The notes under the pieces: model-generated
What the model saw: only the letters and a program-made list of their open reading frames with translations
Told to the model about the DNA's origin: nothing
Databases searched by the model: none
Program-made: the position numbers and the translations under genes
NCBI RefSeq assembly: GCF_024529975.1
Contig: NZ_AP024897.1
Location: forward strand, 2,356,001-2,420,000
Length of the DNA stretch: 64,000 nucleotides
Reading direction: 5' to 3'
From: Vibrio quintilis
Lineage (GTDB): Bacteria; Pseudomonadota; Gammaproteobacteria; Enterobacterales; Vibrionaceae
Shown here: positions 25,943-35,023 of the stretch, one piece after another
Layout: each line of letters begins with the position of its first letter
Numbering within the stretch: position 1 is the first letter of the stretch

Positions 25943-27862
25943 ATGAACAAACCAAACGGGTTCCTGCTGTCTGCATCCGCTGCATTGATTACACACCCGG
26001 CCTTTGCTGAGGACCAAACGTTTGATACCGTTGTTGTCACCGCATCCGGTTATCAACAGGAAAGCATTGATGCTCCGGCCTCTGTCAGCGTTATTTCACG
26101 GGAAGACATTGAAAAAAGTGCTTTTCGCAATATCGGCGAGATCCTTCAGTCGGTTCCCGGCCTGACACTGACCGGCAGTGCAACCGGCAAGAATATCAGC
26201 GTCCGCGGCATGCCTTCAGATTACACCCTGATTCTGGTCGATGGCCGCCCGCAGGCTTCCCGTGAATCTCAACCCAGCGGGAGTGCCGGATTTGATCAGG
26301 AATGGCTGCCACCACTGGCAAATATTGAACGGATTGAAGTGATCCGTGGCCCGATGTCAACCCTGTATGGCTCCGAGGCCATGGGTGGCGTTATTAATAT
26401 CATTACCCGCAAACATGGCGCTGCATGGCGGGCAAACCTGCGTCTGGAAGCCATCGTACCGCAGGCGGGTGAATCCGGACCAGGAACCAAAAGCACGCTG
26501 ACTTTTTCCGGCCCGGTGATTGAAAACCGGCTGAGTCTGCAGTTGAGCGCCAGTTATTACCACCATCAGGAAGATGAGATTTCCCGCGGCTCACCGGAGA
26601 AAGACATTGACAGCTATCTCGGAAGAATCAGCTATACACCAACGGAGAATCATCAGTTTGATCTGGATTTCAGCCAGGTGACTCAGGTCCGGGAAACCAC
26701 TCTGGGGCAATCCGCTGCCGGCAGTGCCAGAAGTAATACCAGAACCAACAACAATAAACAATCTATCGCGCTGACGCATCAGGGCCACTATGATTCAGTG
26801 AATGAAACCACGTATCTGCAATACGAAAAAACCACCAACAAAGGCCGGGATATCCGGATCAAAAATACGGTTCTCAACACCAGTTGGGTCATCCCGACAG
26901 ATGCGCACATCACAACGGTTGGTGGCAATCTGACCACGGCCAGACTGACGGACAACACGACCAATGCCCTGTCTGATCTGAATCATATCTCAGATAACCG
27001 TTATGCACTGTTCGCTGAAGATGAGTGGTTCCTGAGCGATACGTTGTCTCTGGTCACCGGCCTGCGGGGTGACAAAAGTGATCAGTTTGATGAACATTTC
27101 AGCCCGCGGATCTATGGTATCTGGTCTGCGGCAGAAAACTGGACTCTGAAAGGTGGTGTGTCAACAGGTTACCGGGCACCTGAGCTGCGACAGATGACGC
27201 CGGAATGGGCTCAGGAAAGTGGCGGCGGACGCAACACTTATTATGTCTACGGTAATGCTGATTTAACGCCGGAAACCTCAGTAACCTCTGAAATCAGTGC
27301 GATTTATCATCCGGATAATCTGCAGGTGACGGTGACGGCATTTGACAACCAGTTCAAGGATAAAATTACCCGCGCCAGTTGTCCTGAAACCCTTTGTTCA
27401 GAAGCTGACTCTTACTATTACGTCAATATCGATAAAGCGCAGACGCGTGGTGCTGAAGTGTCGGCACGCTACACATTCAGTGACGCATTATCAGCTTCCC
27501 TGAGTTACAGCTATACGCGCTCAGAACAGAAATCCGGTGAAAACAGCGGCCAGCCACTGAGTCAGATTCCGCTACATCTGGCAGTACTTTCGACCCGCTG
27601 GTCGGTCAGTGATAACACACAGCTGTGGACCCGCTATGCTTATCATGGAAAGGAAAGTGAAGCGACCGGGCTGTCTTCCAACCGGGAAACTCAGGCACCA
27701 TCCTATCAGCTGTTCGACATTGGTGTTGGTCATCACTTCGGAGAGGCCGTAAGTGTCAGCGTCGGTGTGAATAATTTGTTTAACCAGACCTTCACTTTTT
27801 CTGAATACGGATTTGTTGATTCCGGACGGGAGTTTTGGGCGGCACTTGATCTGACATTCTGA
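25943..27862 (+). CDS. TonB-dependent outer-membrane receptor (ferric siderophore)
   Basis: A 639-residue receptor with signal peptide (ends HPAFA), TonB box FDTVVVTASG, plug domain (about 35-150: SVSVISREDIEKSAFRNIGEILQSVPGLTL, VRGMPSDYTLILVDGRPQ, IERIEVIRGPMSTLYGSEAMGGVINIITRK), and a 22-strand barrel ending VGVNNLFNQTF and the terminal aromatic of FWAALDLTF. The size and plug are FepA/CirA/IrgA-like, which suggests a catecholate siderophore. It supplies the outer-membrane step for the adjacent FecBCDE-type importer. Confidence 0.92.
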   Translation: MNKPNGFLLSASAALITHPAFAEDQTFDTVVVTASGYQQESIDAPASVSVISREDIEKSAFRNIGEILQSVPGLTLTGSATGKNISVRGMPSDYTLILVDGRPQASRESQPSGSAGFDQEWLPPLANIERIEVIRGPMSTLYGSEAMGGVINIITRKHGAAWRANLRLEAIVPQAGESGPGTKSTLTFSGPVIENRLSLQLSASYYHHQEDEISRGSPEKDIDSYLGRISYTPTENHQFDLDFSQVTQVRETTLGQSAAGSARSNTRTNNNKQSIALTHQGHYDSVNETTYLQYEKTTNKGRDIRIKNTVLNTSWVIPTDAHITTVGGNLTTARLTDNTTNALSDLNHISDNRYALFAEDEWFLSDTLSLVTGLRGDKSDQFDEHFSPRIYGIWSAAENWTLKGGVSTGYRAPELRQMTPEWAQESGGGRNTYYVYGNADLTPETSVTSEISAIYHPDNLQVTVTAFDNQFKDKITRASCPETLCSEADSYYYVNIDKAQTRGAEVSARYTFSDALSASLSYSYTRSEQKSGENSGQPLSQIPLHLAVLSTRWSVSDNTQLWTRYAYHGKESEATGLSSNRETQAPSYQLFDIGVGHHFGEAVSVSVGVNNLFNQTFTFSEYGFVDSGREFWAALDLTF

Positions 27863-28228
27863 GACCTGCCAGCTATCAGCCACATAAAAAAACCCCCGCC
27901 CTCCGGCGGGGAACAACACCAAGAACAAAAAAACAGAACTTCCTCAGGGTCAGTCACGTAACCACACGATCAACAGGTTCAGCATGAACATCATTGAACA
28001 GCCTGACTCAGCAACGAAATCCGGCTTAATGTGCGGAACCCAACGGTCAGTCATGAACCCTGTACCAACGTCTAATCCGGTAAAGCAAGTTCATTTCATT
28101 GTGGGATATAAATGTCACAATCCGTGTGACATGTGTAGCATATTTGGGGTTTGTTTAAAAAACCGCCAGGCCTGAACCGGAACCGGCAGGTGGGTCATAT
28201 GAGGCAGATAACTTAAGGCAGATACAGA
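27863..28228. other. Intergenic region after the TonB receptor with a GC-rich hairpin
   Basis: A 7-bp GC stem (ccccgcc/ggcgggg, about 27894-27911) is preceded by seven A on the plus strand, so its T-run faces leftward; on the plus strand no T-run follows. It may end transcripts from either side. An open frame of 63 codons at 27984-28175 has no family match and is not called. Confidence 0.5.
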
Positions 28229-28624
28229 TCACTGAATGTTCTCGTCCAGAGTTCTCAGTTCCAGTGCTCTGGAAATATTCATTCTCATCGGACAATAAGA
28301 ATACATCGGAGAACCAATATAAGCGCCTTTTAATTTACAATAGTTATTTCTGTTTTTCAGCCAGCCCTGCTGGGCAACTTCCAGCTTGTGTGCTTCCTCT
28401 TTGTCATACTTTTTCAGCTTGGTATAAGCAGACACATATCTGCGGTTAATTTCTTCTTTCGCTTTCTGCGATGCCCGTTCGGCGCACGTATAAACGACAG
28501 AATTATTAATCGGGCCTGAGTCTTTGATACATTGATCATACATCACATCATATTCTGATTTCGCCCACAGGCTTGCAGGGTAAGCCATGGCAAAAACAAG
28601 CCAAAGCATGCACAATCTTCGCAT
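28229..28624 (-). CDS. Secreted LprI-like (DUF1311) protein
   Basis: A 131-residue protein with signal peptide (MRRLCMLWLVFAMAYPASLWA). The mature part has the DUF1311/LprI spacing: YDQCI, TCAERASQKAKEEINRRYVSAYTKL, EVAQQGWLKNRNNYC and a late Cys pair, all consistent with a small disulfide-bonded helical domain. LprI of mycobacteria inhibits lysozyme; many other DUF1311 proteins have no known role. Monocistronic. Confidence 0.8.
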   Translation of the reverse strand: MRRLCMLWLVFAMAYPASLWAKSEYDVMYDQCIKDSGPINNSVVYTCAERASQKAKEEINRRYVSAYTKLKKYDKEEAHKLEVAQQGWLKNRNNYCKLKGAYIGSPMYSYCPMRMNISRALELRTLDENIQ

Positions 28625-28740
28625 TTCTTCTTCTCCTTACCGGGACAGCTTCACACCGATAATACATTGTACGATATTTAATCAGAATTGTATATTTTTC
28701 GCACAGATCTCAGTTTTTATGATCAGTCATGCAAACTTTT

Positions 28741-29376
28741 TCATCCTGTTCTTTTCACGTAAAGCAAAGTGGTGCCCATCCCGATGAACAAACCGCCACT
28801 AATCCGGTTAAACCAGCGCAGATTCTGCGCATGCGATAATAGTCCGCCTGCCCTGCTGGCAAGAAAACCGTAAACGGATAACGATGTGAATGAAATCAGC
28901 ATAAACATCAGAGTCATGATCAGAAACTGAGGCGTGACCGGCTGCTGTGTATCGATAAACTGCGGAAACAGCGCAACAAAAAACAGAATCGGTTTCGGGT
29001 TGGTTGCCGCCACCAGAAATCCTTCCCGGTAAAATGACAATAAACGCCGGTCAGTTTTGGAGACAGTCTCCGGTGCAGGCGGACTTTTCTTCCCCGGTGA
29101 CCTCAACTGCTTCACCCCCAGATAGATTAAATATGCTGCACCCACCAGCTTAACCGTGGTAAACAGCAGGGATGACGCCAGCAGAATCGCACTCAGCCCG
29201 CTGATGGACAGCGTGGAAAGAAATAATAACCCGGTAATATTCCCCAGAGCCGAAGCCACAACCGTTTTCGTGCCGCTCATCGCCCCGTTATAAACCGCCA
29301 GAAACACGGCAGGCCCCGGACTGATGACATAAAAAAATGACACAAAAAAATAAATCCCTAATGTATGTAAATCCAT
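28741..29376 (-). CDS. LysE/RhtB-family amino acid exporter
   Basis: A 211-residue membrane protein with about six helices. It has the family N-terminus FFVSFFYVISPGPAVFLAVYNGAMSG, GAAYLIYLGVKQLR and the NPKPILFFVALFPQF motif. Members export amino acids or homoserine-like metabolites. ATG 29376 is preceded by GGGAGGAA; the in-frame start at 29412 lacks a ribosome site. Confidence 0.9.
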   Translation of the reverse strand: MDLHTLGIYFFVSFFYVISPGPAVFLAVYNGAMSGTKTVVASALGNITGLLFLSTLSISGLSAILLASSLLFTTVKLVGAAYLIYLGVKQLRSPGKKSPPAPETVSKTDRRLLSFYREGFLVAATNPKPILFFVALFPQFIDTQQPVTPQFLIMTLMFMLISFTSLSVYGFLASRAGGLLSHAQNLRWFNRISGGLFIGMGTTLLYVKRTG

Positions 29377-29441
29377 GGCTTCCTCCCTGAAAACCCAATG
29401 TGCTGAAATCACTAACTACCGGGAAATGACTCCATTTACAA

Positions 29442-30278
29442 TCAGCCTGTTATCCCGGCCAGGCGCTGATAATCAATCTCATTTTGCGGATGATAAACAT
29501 TCATCCGCCCGGTTGCTTCACCGTAACCGTTGATCCAGATCTGTTTTTTGAACACCATCTCTCCCAGCCGGGCATGATGAAAGGTATAAAGCATCGATTC
29601 AGGACACTGCTGCACCGTATTTTTACCCCATGCCGCCGCAAAAACCGGCTGGGCGACAAAGCGGCTGACCAGCGTCTGCAACCGGTGATCATTAGGTCGC
29701 GATGCCATCGTATTGCGCATAAATCCCGCCTGACGGGTCACATGAGTCACTAAGTCCGCTTCACTGTCAATCTGTAAATACTGCTGCCACTGCAGGTTTG
29801 TCATCGTCAGCCAGATATAATTCCGCTCTTCCTGCGGCAGTGAATTTACATCCAGCCCGCACAAGTGGCTGAAACTCTCATTGGTATTGATAATGTCAAA
29901 ATAATCATTAATCAGCATCGCCGGTAATGGGTTGATCAGCTTCAGCAAACGCTCAGTTTCTTCCGATGTCCGGGAACAGGGTGCTTTGATATTGATCTGC
30001 TTGCGGGAAGCCAGGGTATGAAGATAATTTTGCTCAGACGGATTCAGCTGCAGAGCTTCCCCCAGTGCAGATAACACACCGGGCGAAATCCCTTCCGCTT
30101 TGCCCCGTTCAATCTTGCTGTACCAGACTGAACTGATACCCGCCAGAGACGCAACATCTTCCCGCCGTAATCCGGGCGTCCGGCTGCGGGCCGGTTTCGG
30201 CAGCCCCATCATTTCCGGCGACAGGCTTTCACGCTTGCGCCGGAGAAAATCACCAATTAACTGCAAATTGTCATCCAT
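29442..30278 (-). CDS. MmyB-type helix-turn-helix transcriptional regulator
   Basis: A 278-residue protein: N-terminal XRE helix-turn-helix (LIGDFLRRKRESLSP, RRTPGLRREDVASLAGISSVWYSKIERG) and a C-terminal PAS-like MmyB ligand-binding domain (NPLPAMLINDYFDIINTNESF, then the NLQWQQYLQ segment). The RTPGLRREDVA-x-LAG-x-S-x-x-WY signature is diagnostic of this family. It is divergent from an MFS exporter gene at 30415, its likely target. ATG 30278 has GAGGAAAAG upstream. Confidence 0.9.
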   Translation of the reverse strand: MDDNLQLIGDFLRRKRESLSPEMMGLPKPARSRTPGLRREDVASLAGISSVWYSKIERGKAEGISPGVLSALGEALQLNPSEQNYLHTLASRKQINIKAPCSRTSEETERLLKLINPLPAMLINDYFDIINTNESFSHLCGLDVNSLPQEERNYIWLTMTNLQWQQYLQIDSEADLVTHVTRQAGFMRNTMASRPNDHRLQTLVSRFVAQPVFAAAWGKNTVQQCPESMLYTFHHARLGEMVFKKQIWINGYGEATGRMNVYHPQNEIDYQRLAGITG

Positions 30279-30326
30279 CACTTTTCCTCTCAAACTGTGA
30301 TCGACATCATAGCCTGATACAAATTA

Positions 30327-30361
30327 TACGAGTCTGAGTGCTTTCTTGTACGACTCTGATT
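30327..30361. promoter_or_regulatory. Direct repeats between the MmyB-type regulator and the MFS exporter
   Basis: tacgagtctgagt (30327) and tacgactctgatt (30349) are direct repeats 22 bp apart, two helical turns, in the divergent promoter region. They are candidate operator half-sites for the adjacent regulator. Confidence 0.5.
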
Positions 30362-30414
30362 AAACCGCATAATACCAGACATTGATTGCTTTGAAATCAC
30401 ATCTGAGGTTATTT

Positions 30415-31839
30415 ATGACGGCTCAAAATCAATCACTGTCATCCTTTGCGCTTTTACTTCTGGTCGCAGGACAGTTATTACCGCAAATCGATTTTTCGAT
30501 TGTCAATGTCGCACTGGATGTTATGGGGAATTCACTCCACACCCACGAATCCGGCCTGGTGCTGATCGTCGCACTGTATGCCCTGAGCTTTGCCACATTC
30601 ATTGCCACCGGCGCCCGGCTGGGTGACCGCTACGGAAGAAAGAAGATATTCATGCTCGGGATTATCGGCTTCGGAATAACGTCTGCCATTTGCGGATTCG
30701 CCACCTCCATCACCACCATGCTGGCCGGACGGCTGTTACAGGGTGTGTTCGGCGCACTGATGATGCCGCAGATTCTCGCGACCATTCATGCCACCCTCAC
30801 CGGTGAACGCCATAGCCGTGCCGTGGGTATTTATACTGCGGTAGCCGGGCTATCGGTCGCATTCGGGCAGATGCTCGGCGGCTGGCTCGTCACCGCGGAT
30901 ATCGCCGGATTAGGCTGGCGGCTGGCATTCTTTATTAATATTCCTGTTTGCCTGCTGATTCTCGGGTTCGGTTCGCGGATGATTCCGGAAACCAAAGCCG
31001 GACACATGCCGAAAATGGATGTATCCGGCAGCGCGCTGTTTGCTTTAACTTTACTTTGTCTGCTGGTTCCGGTGGCAATGGGGCAACACTGGCCATATTT
31101 ATGGCTGTTATCAGCCGGCCTGATTCCGGCAGGTTATGCGCTGTGGAAAACGGAAGCCCGCAAAGAAGCGGCGAACGCGCAGCCTTTACTGCCACCCTCT
31201 CTGTTTAAAACGCCTCTGCTGCTGACCGGGTTAACCGGGGAGATTGCGGTGACTTTCACCTACTCCGGTTTTATCTTTATTACTGCGTTCTGCCTGCAAA
31301 GCCAGATCCATTTCAGCCCGCTGCAATCCGGTAATACGTTTCTTTCTCTGGGTCTGAGCTTTTTCGCTGGTTCTCTGCTCAGTAAACCGCTGAGTCAGCG
31401 GGTCGGCCACTATGCCAATTTTACGGCAGGTTGCATCATGACTTTCAGCGGTTTTATCCTGACCATCGGCCTGTTCCGGACGATTGGCCTGCACCTTCAG
31501 GAATACGATTTTCTGCTGGCGACGGCGCTGGTTGGTTTCGGTAATGCCCTGATGATTACGGCCGCATTCCGCATCGCCCTGACCCATGTGAAACAGCAGC
31601 ATGCCGGAGAGACCAGCAGTATTATCGTCACCCTTCAGCAAGGTTGTTTCGCCCTGGGCACTGCCGCTGTCGGCGCACTATATTCCGCCACACTCAGTCA
31701 CGGCTATCAGGTGGCCATCACAACAGCAATCGGGGGGTTATGTTTGTTATTACTCTTCATCGGGGGGGTCATTTTTGCCCGACGGCCACGGAAAGCACAA
31801 CCGCTCACCAGTACCGTCACGGAGATTGTGACTGACTGA
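30415..31839 (+). CDS. MFS multidrug-type exporter (DHA2/EmrB-like, 14 helices)
   Basis: A 474-residue transporter. Helix 1-2 region LLLLVAGQLLPQIDFSIVNVALDVM carries the acidic residue motif of the DHA2 group; motif A is GARLGDRYGRKKIFM; motif C-like GLSVAFGQMLGGWLV is also present. It probably exports small toxic molecules by proton antiport. Divergent from an MmyB regulator that may control it. ATG 30415 follows GAGGT; the start at 30382 lacks a ribosome site. Confidence 0.9.
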   Translation: MTAQNQSLSSFALLLLVAGQLLPQIDFSIVNVALDVMGNSLHTHESGLVLIVALYALSFATFIATGARLGDRYGRKKIFMLGIIGFGITSAICGFATSITTMLAGRLLQGVFGALMMPQILATIHATLTGERHSRAVGIYTAVAGLSVAFGQMLGGWLVTADIAGLGWRLAFFINIPVCLLILGFGSRMIPETKAGHMPKMDVSGSALFALTLLCLLVPVAMGQHWPYLWLLSAGLIPAGYALWKTEARKEAANAQPLLPPSLFKTPLLLTGLTGEIAVTFTYSGFIFITAFCLQSQIHFSPLQSGNTFLSLGLSFFAGSLLSKPLSQRVGHYANFTAGCIMTFSGFILTIGLFRTIGLHLQEYDFLLATALVGFGNALMITAAFRIALTHVKQQHAGETSSIIVTLQQGCFALGTAAVGALYSATLSHGYQVAITTAIGGLCLLLLFIGGVIFARRPRKAQPLTSTVTEIVTD

Positions 31840-32164
31840 AACCAGCAGCAAATCCACTGATACCCAGACAACCTGTTCATTACAACCCATGAATATCCGG
31901 CTCTTCAGAGGATGCGCCGGATATTCACCTGTTCTGAGCAACGCCCGCTCAATAGTGACTGACCATGTTCTCACCCGGCATATTCAGATTCAGAAATATA
32001 CCCCAATAATATGTAGTAAAACACATAGTGATGATTTAAAGTACATCGTTCATTAACAGTTTTATTGATGACCTGTCATTTGCTTCATCACAAAGTCAGG
32101 AGAGATTTCTCCCCAAATGGCCCATCTCTGCCTGTAAAAATTATCTATCGGTTCAAAACAAGGA
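31840..32164. other. Intergenic region, no gene seen
   Basis: A 325-bp gap between two rightward MFS genes. A very degenerate arm of the dispersed repeat (tacccagacaacctg) is at about 31861. The right part is AT-rich and presumably holds the promoter of the next gene. Confidence 0.35.
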
Positions 32165-33430
32165 ATGTTTGTGTTCAATCAATTATATCGTGCTGTTTCA
32201 ATTTACCGGGGCTTACCCAAAGATATTTATTTCCTTGCCTTTGCCAGATTCATTGTCGGTATGGGCAGCTTCATTTTCCTGTTTCTGATGCTGTTACTGA
32301 CTGAAAAACTCGGCTACTCCACCACAGCCGCAGGCTCTCTGGCCACGGGGCTGACAGGCATCATCCTGGCCGGTAACTTTGTGGGCGGTAAGCTCTCAGA
32401 TAACTTTGGTCATAAACGGGTTCTGGTCGCAGGCGAGCTGGCAGGTTCGGTGATTTTAATCGCCTGTGGTTTTTGCAGCGACGCACCGGTTCTGGTGCCG
32501 GTCTTATTGTTTATCACGTTCTTTTTATTCGGGATTGCTTTCCCCGCCAGCAATGCACTGGTCGCCGATTTATCAACGCCCAAAAACCGGGACGCCATGT
32601 TGTCACTCAGCTATCTGGCTTTCAACCTGGGCTCTGCCATCGGGCCCTTAATTGCCGGATATCTGTTCTGGAATTATACCCGCTGGATCTTCTTCGCAAA
32701 CGGATTTGCTGTGTTGACCGGAATTTTGGTGATCATGTTTTTTATCCGTGCCACCCCGGTTGCCGACGATAAAACCGGGGATGAACAGGATGAAATCAAT
32801 ACGCTTGAGAAGCCGGTCTCCGGCTCTGTCTGGTCTGTACTGAAAGACAGACCCCGCCTGGTTGTATTTGCGCTGCTGAGCGGTTTGCTGTGGTTCGCTC
32901 AAAACCAGATGACCGTCGCCAACCCGCTTTATCTGAACCACCTGTTCGGCAAAGACGGGCCAGTCATTCTGGGCCATCTGATGGCTTATGCCTGTGTGAT
33001 CGTCGTGGTCGGCACACCACTTCTGATTAAGCTGACCCGGTTTTATACAGAATCACTGAACCTTGCCGGAGCCGGGTTATTATTCGCACTGGGCTATGGT
33101 CTGATTGTGTGGCAACCCACTGTCCCGGCACACTATCTGTCATGGCTTTTATTAGCGGCCGGTGAAATTTTACTGGTGACCAAAGAAGCGGTTTACCTCG
33201 CTAATCAGTCTCCGGCCAGCCACAGGGGACGTATTCAGGGAACGCTCGTCACTTTGCAGGGCATATTACGCATGCCGGGATTTATATTGATCGGCTGGAT
33301 GATTGATCACTACAGCTACCAGCTGATGTGGCAAATGCTGATATCTGTCTGCCTGGTCAGCGCTGCCGGACTATGGATACTGGATCGCCAGCAAAGTAAA
33401 AAACAGCTGGCGGCAGAGCTGGCTTGTTAG
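32165..33430 (+). CDS. MFS transporter (DHA1/MdtH-like, 12 helices)
   Basis: A 421-residue transporter with RFIVGMGSFIFLFLMLLL at helix 1, motif A-like GGKLSDNFGHKRVLVAGE, and SYLAFNLGSAIGPLIAGYL at helix 5. A charged cytoplasmic loop near 205-225 separates the halves. The pattern resembles the MdtH/drug-exporter branch. Substrate unknown. AAGGA directly abuts the ATG at 32165, so the GTG at 32171 may be the real start. Confidence 0.85.
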   Translation: MFVFNQLYRAVSIYRGLPKDIYFLAFARFIVGMGSFIFLFLMLLLTEKLGYSTTAAGSLATGLTGIILAGNFVGGKLSDNFGHKRVLVAGELAGSVILIACGFCSDAPVLVPVLLFITFFLFGIAFPASNALVADLSTPKNRDAMLSLSYLAFNLGSAIGPLIAGYLFWNYTRWIFFANGFAVLTGILVIMFFIRATPVADDKTGDEQDEINTLEKPVSGSVWSVLKDRPRLVVFALLSGLLWFAQNQMTVANPLYLNHLFGKDGPVILGHLMAYACVIVVVGTPLLIKLTRFYTESLNLAGAGLLFALGYGLIVWQPTVPAHYLSWLLLAAGEILLVTKEAVYLANQSPASHRGRIQGTLVTLQGILRMPGFILIGWMIDHYSYQLMWQMLISVCLVSAAGLWILDRQQSKKQLAAELAC

Positions 33431-33479
33431 AGCACGTTTGTTAGAGCATGTATGTTAAAGCATATTTGTTAAAAAAGTG
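33424..33479. repeat. Degenerate 14-bp tandem repeats at the end of the MFS gene
   Basis: ttgttagagcacgt, ttgttagagcatgt, atgttaaagcatat and ttgttaaaaaag follow one another in a 14-bp period, the first containing the MFS stop codon. Confidence 0.7.
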
Positions 33480-33533
33480 TCTGCAAACCATGGTTCCTGT
33501 CACCAAAGTGAAAACACTGCCAGAGATAAAATA

Positions 33534-34088
33534 ATGAAAACATTCACATTTAAAAACGATGTCGATTTAGCACTCGAACATATTTCAATTTCATGCGACC
33601 GGATCAATCTGGTATCCCTCTCTGAAGCATATTTGAATGATATATACCGTGAATTTACATCGGAAATCACAACATATATGACACCTGAACCGGCCAGTCA
33701 TATAGACGAAACGAAAACATTCATCACGGCTTCAATCGCCAATATGCAGCAAAAACAGGAGCTCGTGGTTGCCATTACCACGCCAGATGGTAAATTTTTA
33801 GGGTGTGCTGGTTTCCACGGTCGCGGGAATTGCCGGACGCCAGAGCTGGGGATATGGCTAAAGAAAAGTGCGCACGGGAAAAAATACGGACAGGAAGCTA
33901 TCCGCCATTTGATGAACTGGGCCAAAGACAATATTGATTTTGACTATGCGATTTATCCGGTGGACAGAGCAAACATCGCCAGCCGTAAAATTCCTGAGTC
34001 TCTGGGCGGCGTTTTATGGAAAGAAAACGAATTGAAAACCGCTTCAGGCAAAATACTCGACGAAGTGATTTACAAAGTCCCGGTGTAA
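33534..34088 (+). CDS. GNAT-family N-acetyltransferase (RimJ/RimL-like)
   Basis: A 184-residue acetyltransferase of the RimJ-type (Acetyltransf_3): RINLVSLSEAYLNDIYREF, GKFLGCAGFHGR strand pair, ELGIWLKKSAHGKKYGQEAIRHLMNWA (the acetyl-CoA-binding loop HGKKYGQEA), and a final YPVDRANIASRKIPESLGG. Substrate unknown. ATG 33534 gives the family length and has AGAGAT upstream. Confidence 0.82.
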   Translation: MKTFTFKNDVDLALEHISISCDRINLVSLSEAYLNDIYREFTSEITTYMTPEPASHIDETKTFITASIANMQQKQELVVAITTPDGKFLGCAGFHGRGNCRTPELGIWLKKSAHGKKYGQEAIRHLMNWAKDNIDFDYAIYPVDRANIASRKIPESLGGVLWKENELKTASGKILDEVIYKVPV

Positions 34089-34169
34089 CCCCTGGTTAAG
34101 GTTTTATTATTCCCCATTGCGTTAAATCACTCTCTGATCCGGAGGGAATACGTCACACCGGCCAATAAA

Positions 34170-34202
34170 CAGCAGCCCGGCAATCATCATGATGGGCTGC
34201 TG
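34170..34202 (-). terminator. Terminator-like hairpin between convergent genes
   Basis: cagcagccc and gggctgctg are perfect 9-bp arms with a 15-nt loop. On the minus strand it is followed by gtttatt, so it probably ends the YciC-like gene, and it also lies after the GNAT gene. Confidence 0.55.
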
Positions 34203-34207
34203 ATTTG

Positions 34208-34885
34208 TCAGACTTTCGTTTCCTCAACCGGGCTGGTATTCGCTTCAATATTCAGCACATACAATCGAAAACAGATAATGGGCACAAATACCGCCACACA
34301 TAATCCAATCAGTTTGGACACCATCACCGCACCGAATTCCAGTGCCAATGACATATTACCGATATAACCTAACGGAAGATCAATTAAAATCTGACACCCA
34401 CCCGCCAGAGCAGTAATCAGCATCAGTTTTGATGTCACAGAGCGGGTTTGCGCCCAGCTAAGGCTTAAAGATTTCACCGGCTTTACCCCACACAGCACAG
34501 ATTCAAATTGTGCAAAACTATAGCGTGCAGCAAAAAACAATCCGGGAATAATCAGAGCAATAATCCCAATCAAAACAGCAATTCCATAGATTAAATAGAC
34601 AATGGACAATCGATACCATTCAGACAAAGAGACAGAGAGATCGAACGCCTGACCTGCAACAACCGAAGCCATCAGTTTAATCAGACGCACCATCACATAA
34701 GTGTACATCCCACCGGATATAAACAGATACAAAACGTGGATCCACTGATATTCGGGCCACTGCCCTAACGCCCCCATAAAAGGCTCAATAACAGAGACAA
34801 TCAAAATATAAGGGCCGGCAATATTGAAAATTGCACCGAAGTTAGACCGGGCAAAATAGAGACCTTCTGAGATTAATTTGTTCAT
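34208..34885 (-). CDS. Polytopic membrane protein, YciC-like
   Basis: A 225-residue inner-membrane protein with about six helices, including IYGIAVLIGIIALIIPGLFFAARYSFAQFESVLCGVKPVKSLSLSWAQT. The IPGLFFAARY...ALSLSW arrangement is typical of the YciC/DUF975-like glycerophosphodiesterase-membrane-domain group. Function unknown. It lies 138 bp downstream of the Roc-COR-TIR gene on the same strand and may be expressed with it. Confidence 0.7.
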   Translation of the reverse strand: MNKLISEGLYFARSNFGAIFNIAGPYILIVSVIEPFMGALGQWPEYQWIHVLYLFISGGMYTYVMVRLIKLMASVVAGQAFDLSVSLSEWYRLSIVYLIYGIAVLIGIIALIIPGLFFAARYSFAQFESVLCGVKPVKSLSLSWAQTRSVTSKLMLITALAGGCQILIDLPLGYIGNMSLALEFGAVMVSKLIGLCVAVFVPIICFRLYVLNIEANTSPVEETKV

Positions 34886-35023
34886 TACAACTAACTGGTA
34901 AATATTAAAGTGATAATGATACCAGTTTTAAGATGTTTGGCGATCAGCCAGTCTCTGAAATCCTGCGGAAGTCCGTCAATGGGGTGACCAACAGGCGATA
35001 ACCGGCCAGAATAACGAATACCT

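Noticed and set aside
27984..28175. 63-codon frame with a C-x3-C-x2-C pattern (KCHNPCDMC) resembling a radical-SAM motif
   Set aside because: Far too short for a radical-SAM enzyme, has no family match or codon character of its neighbours, and follows the TonB receptor with only a weak ribosome site. A chance or remnant frame is more likely.
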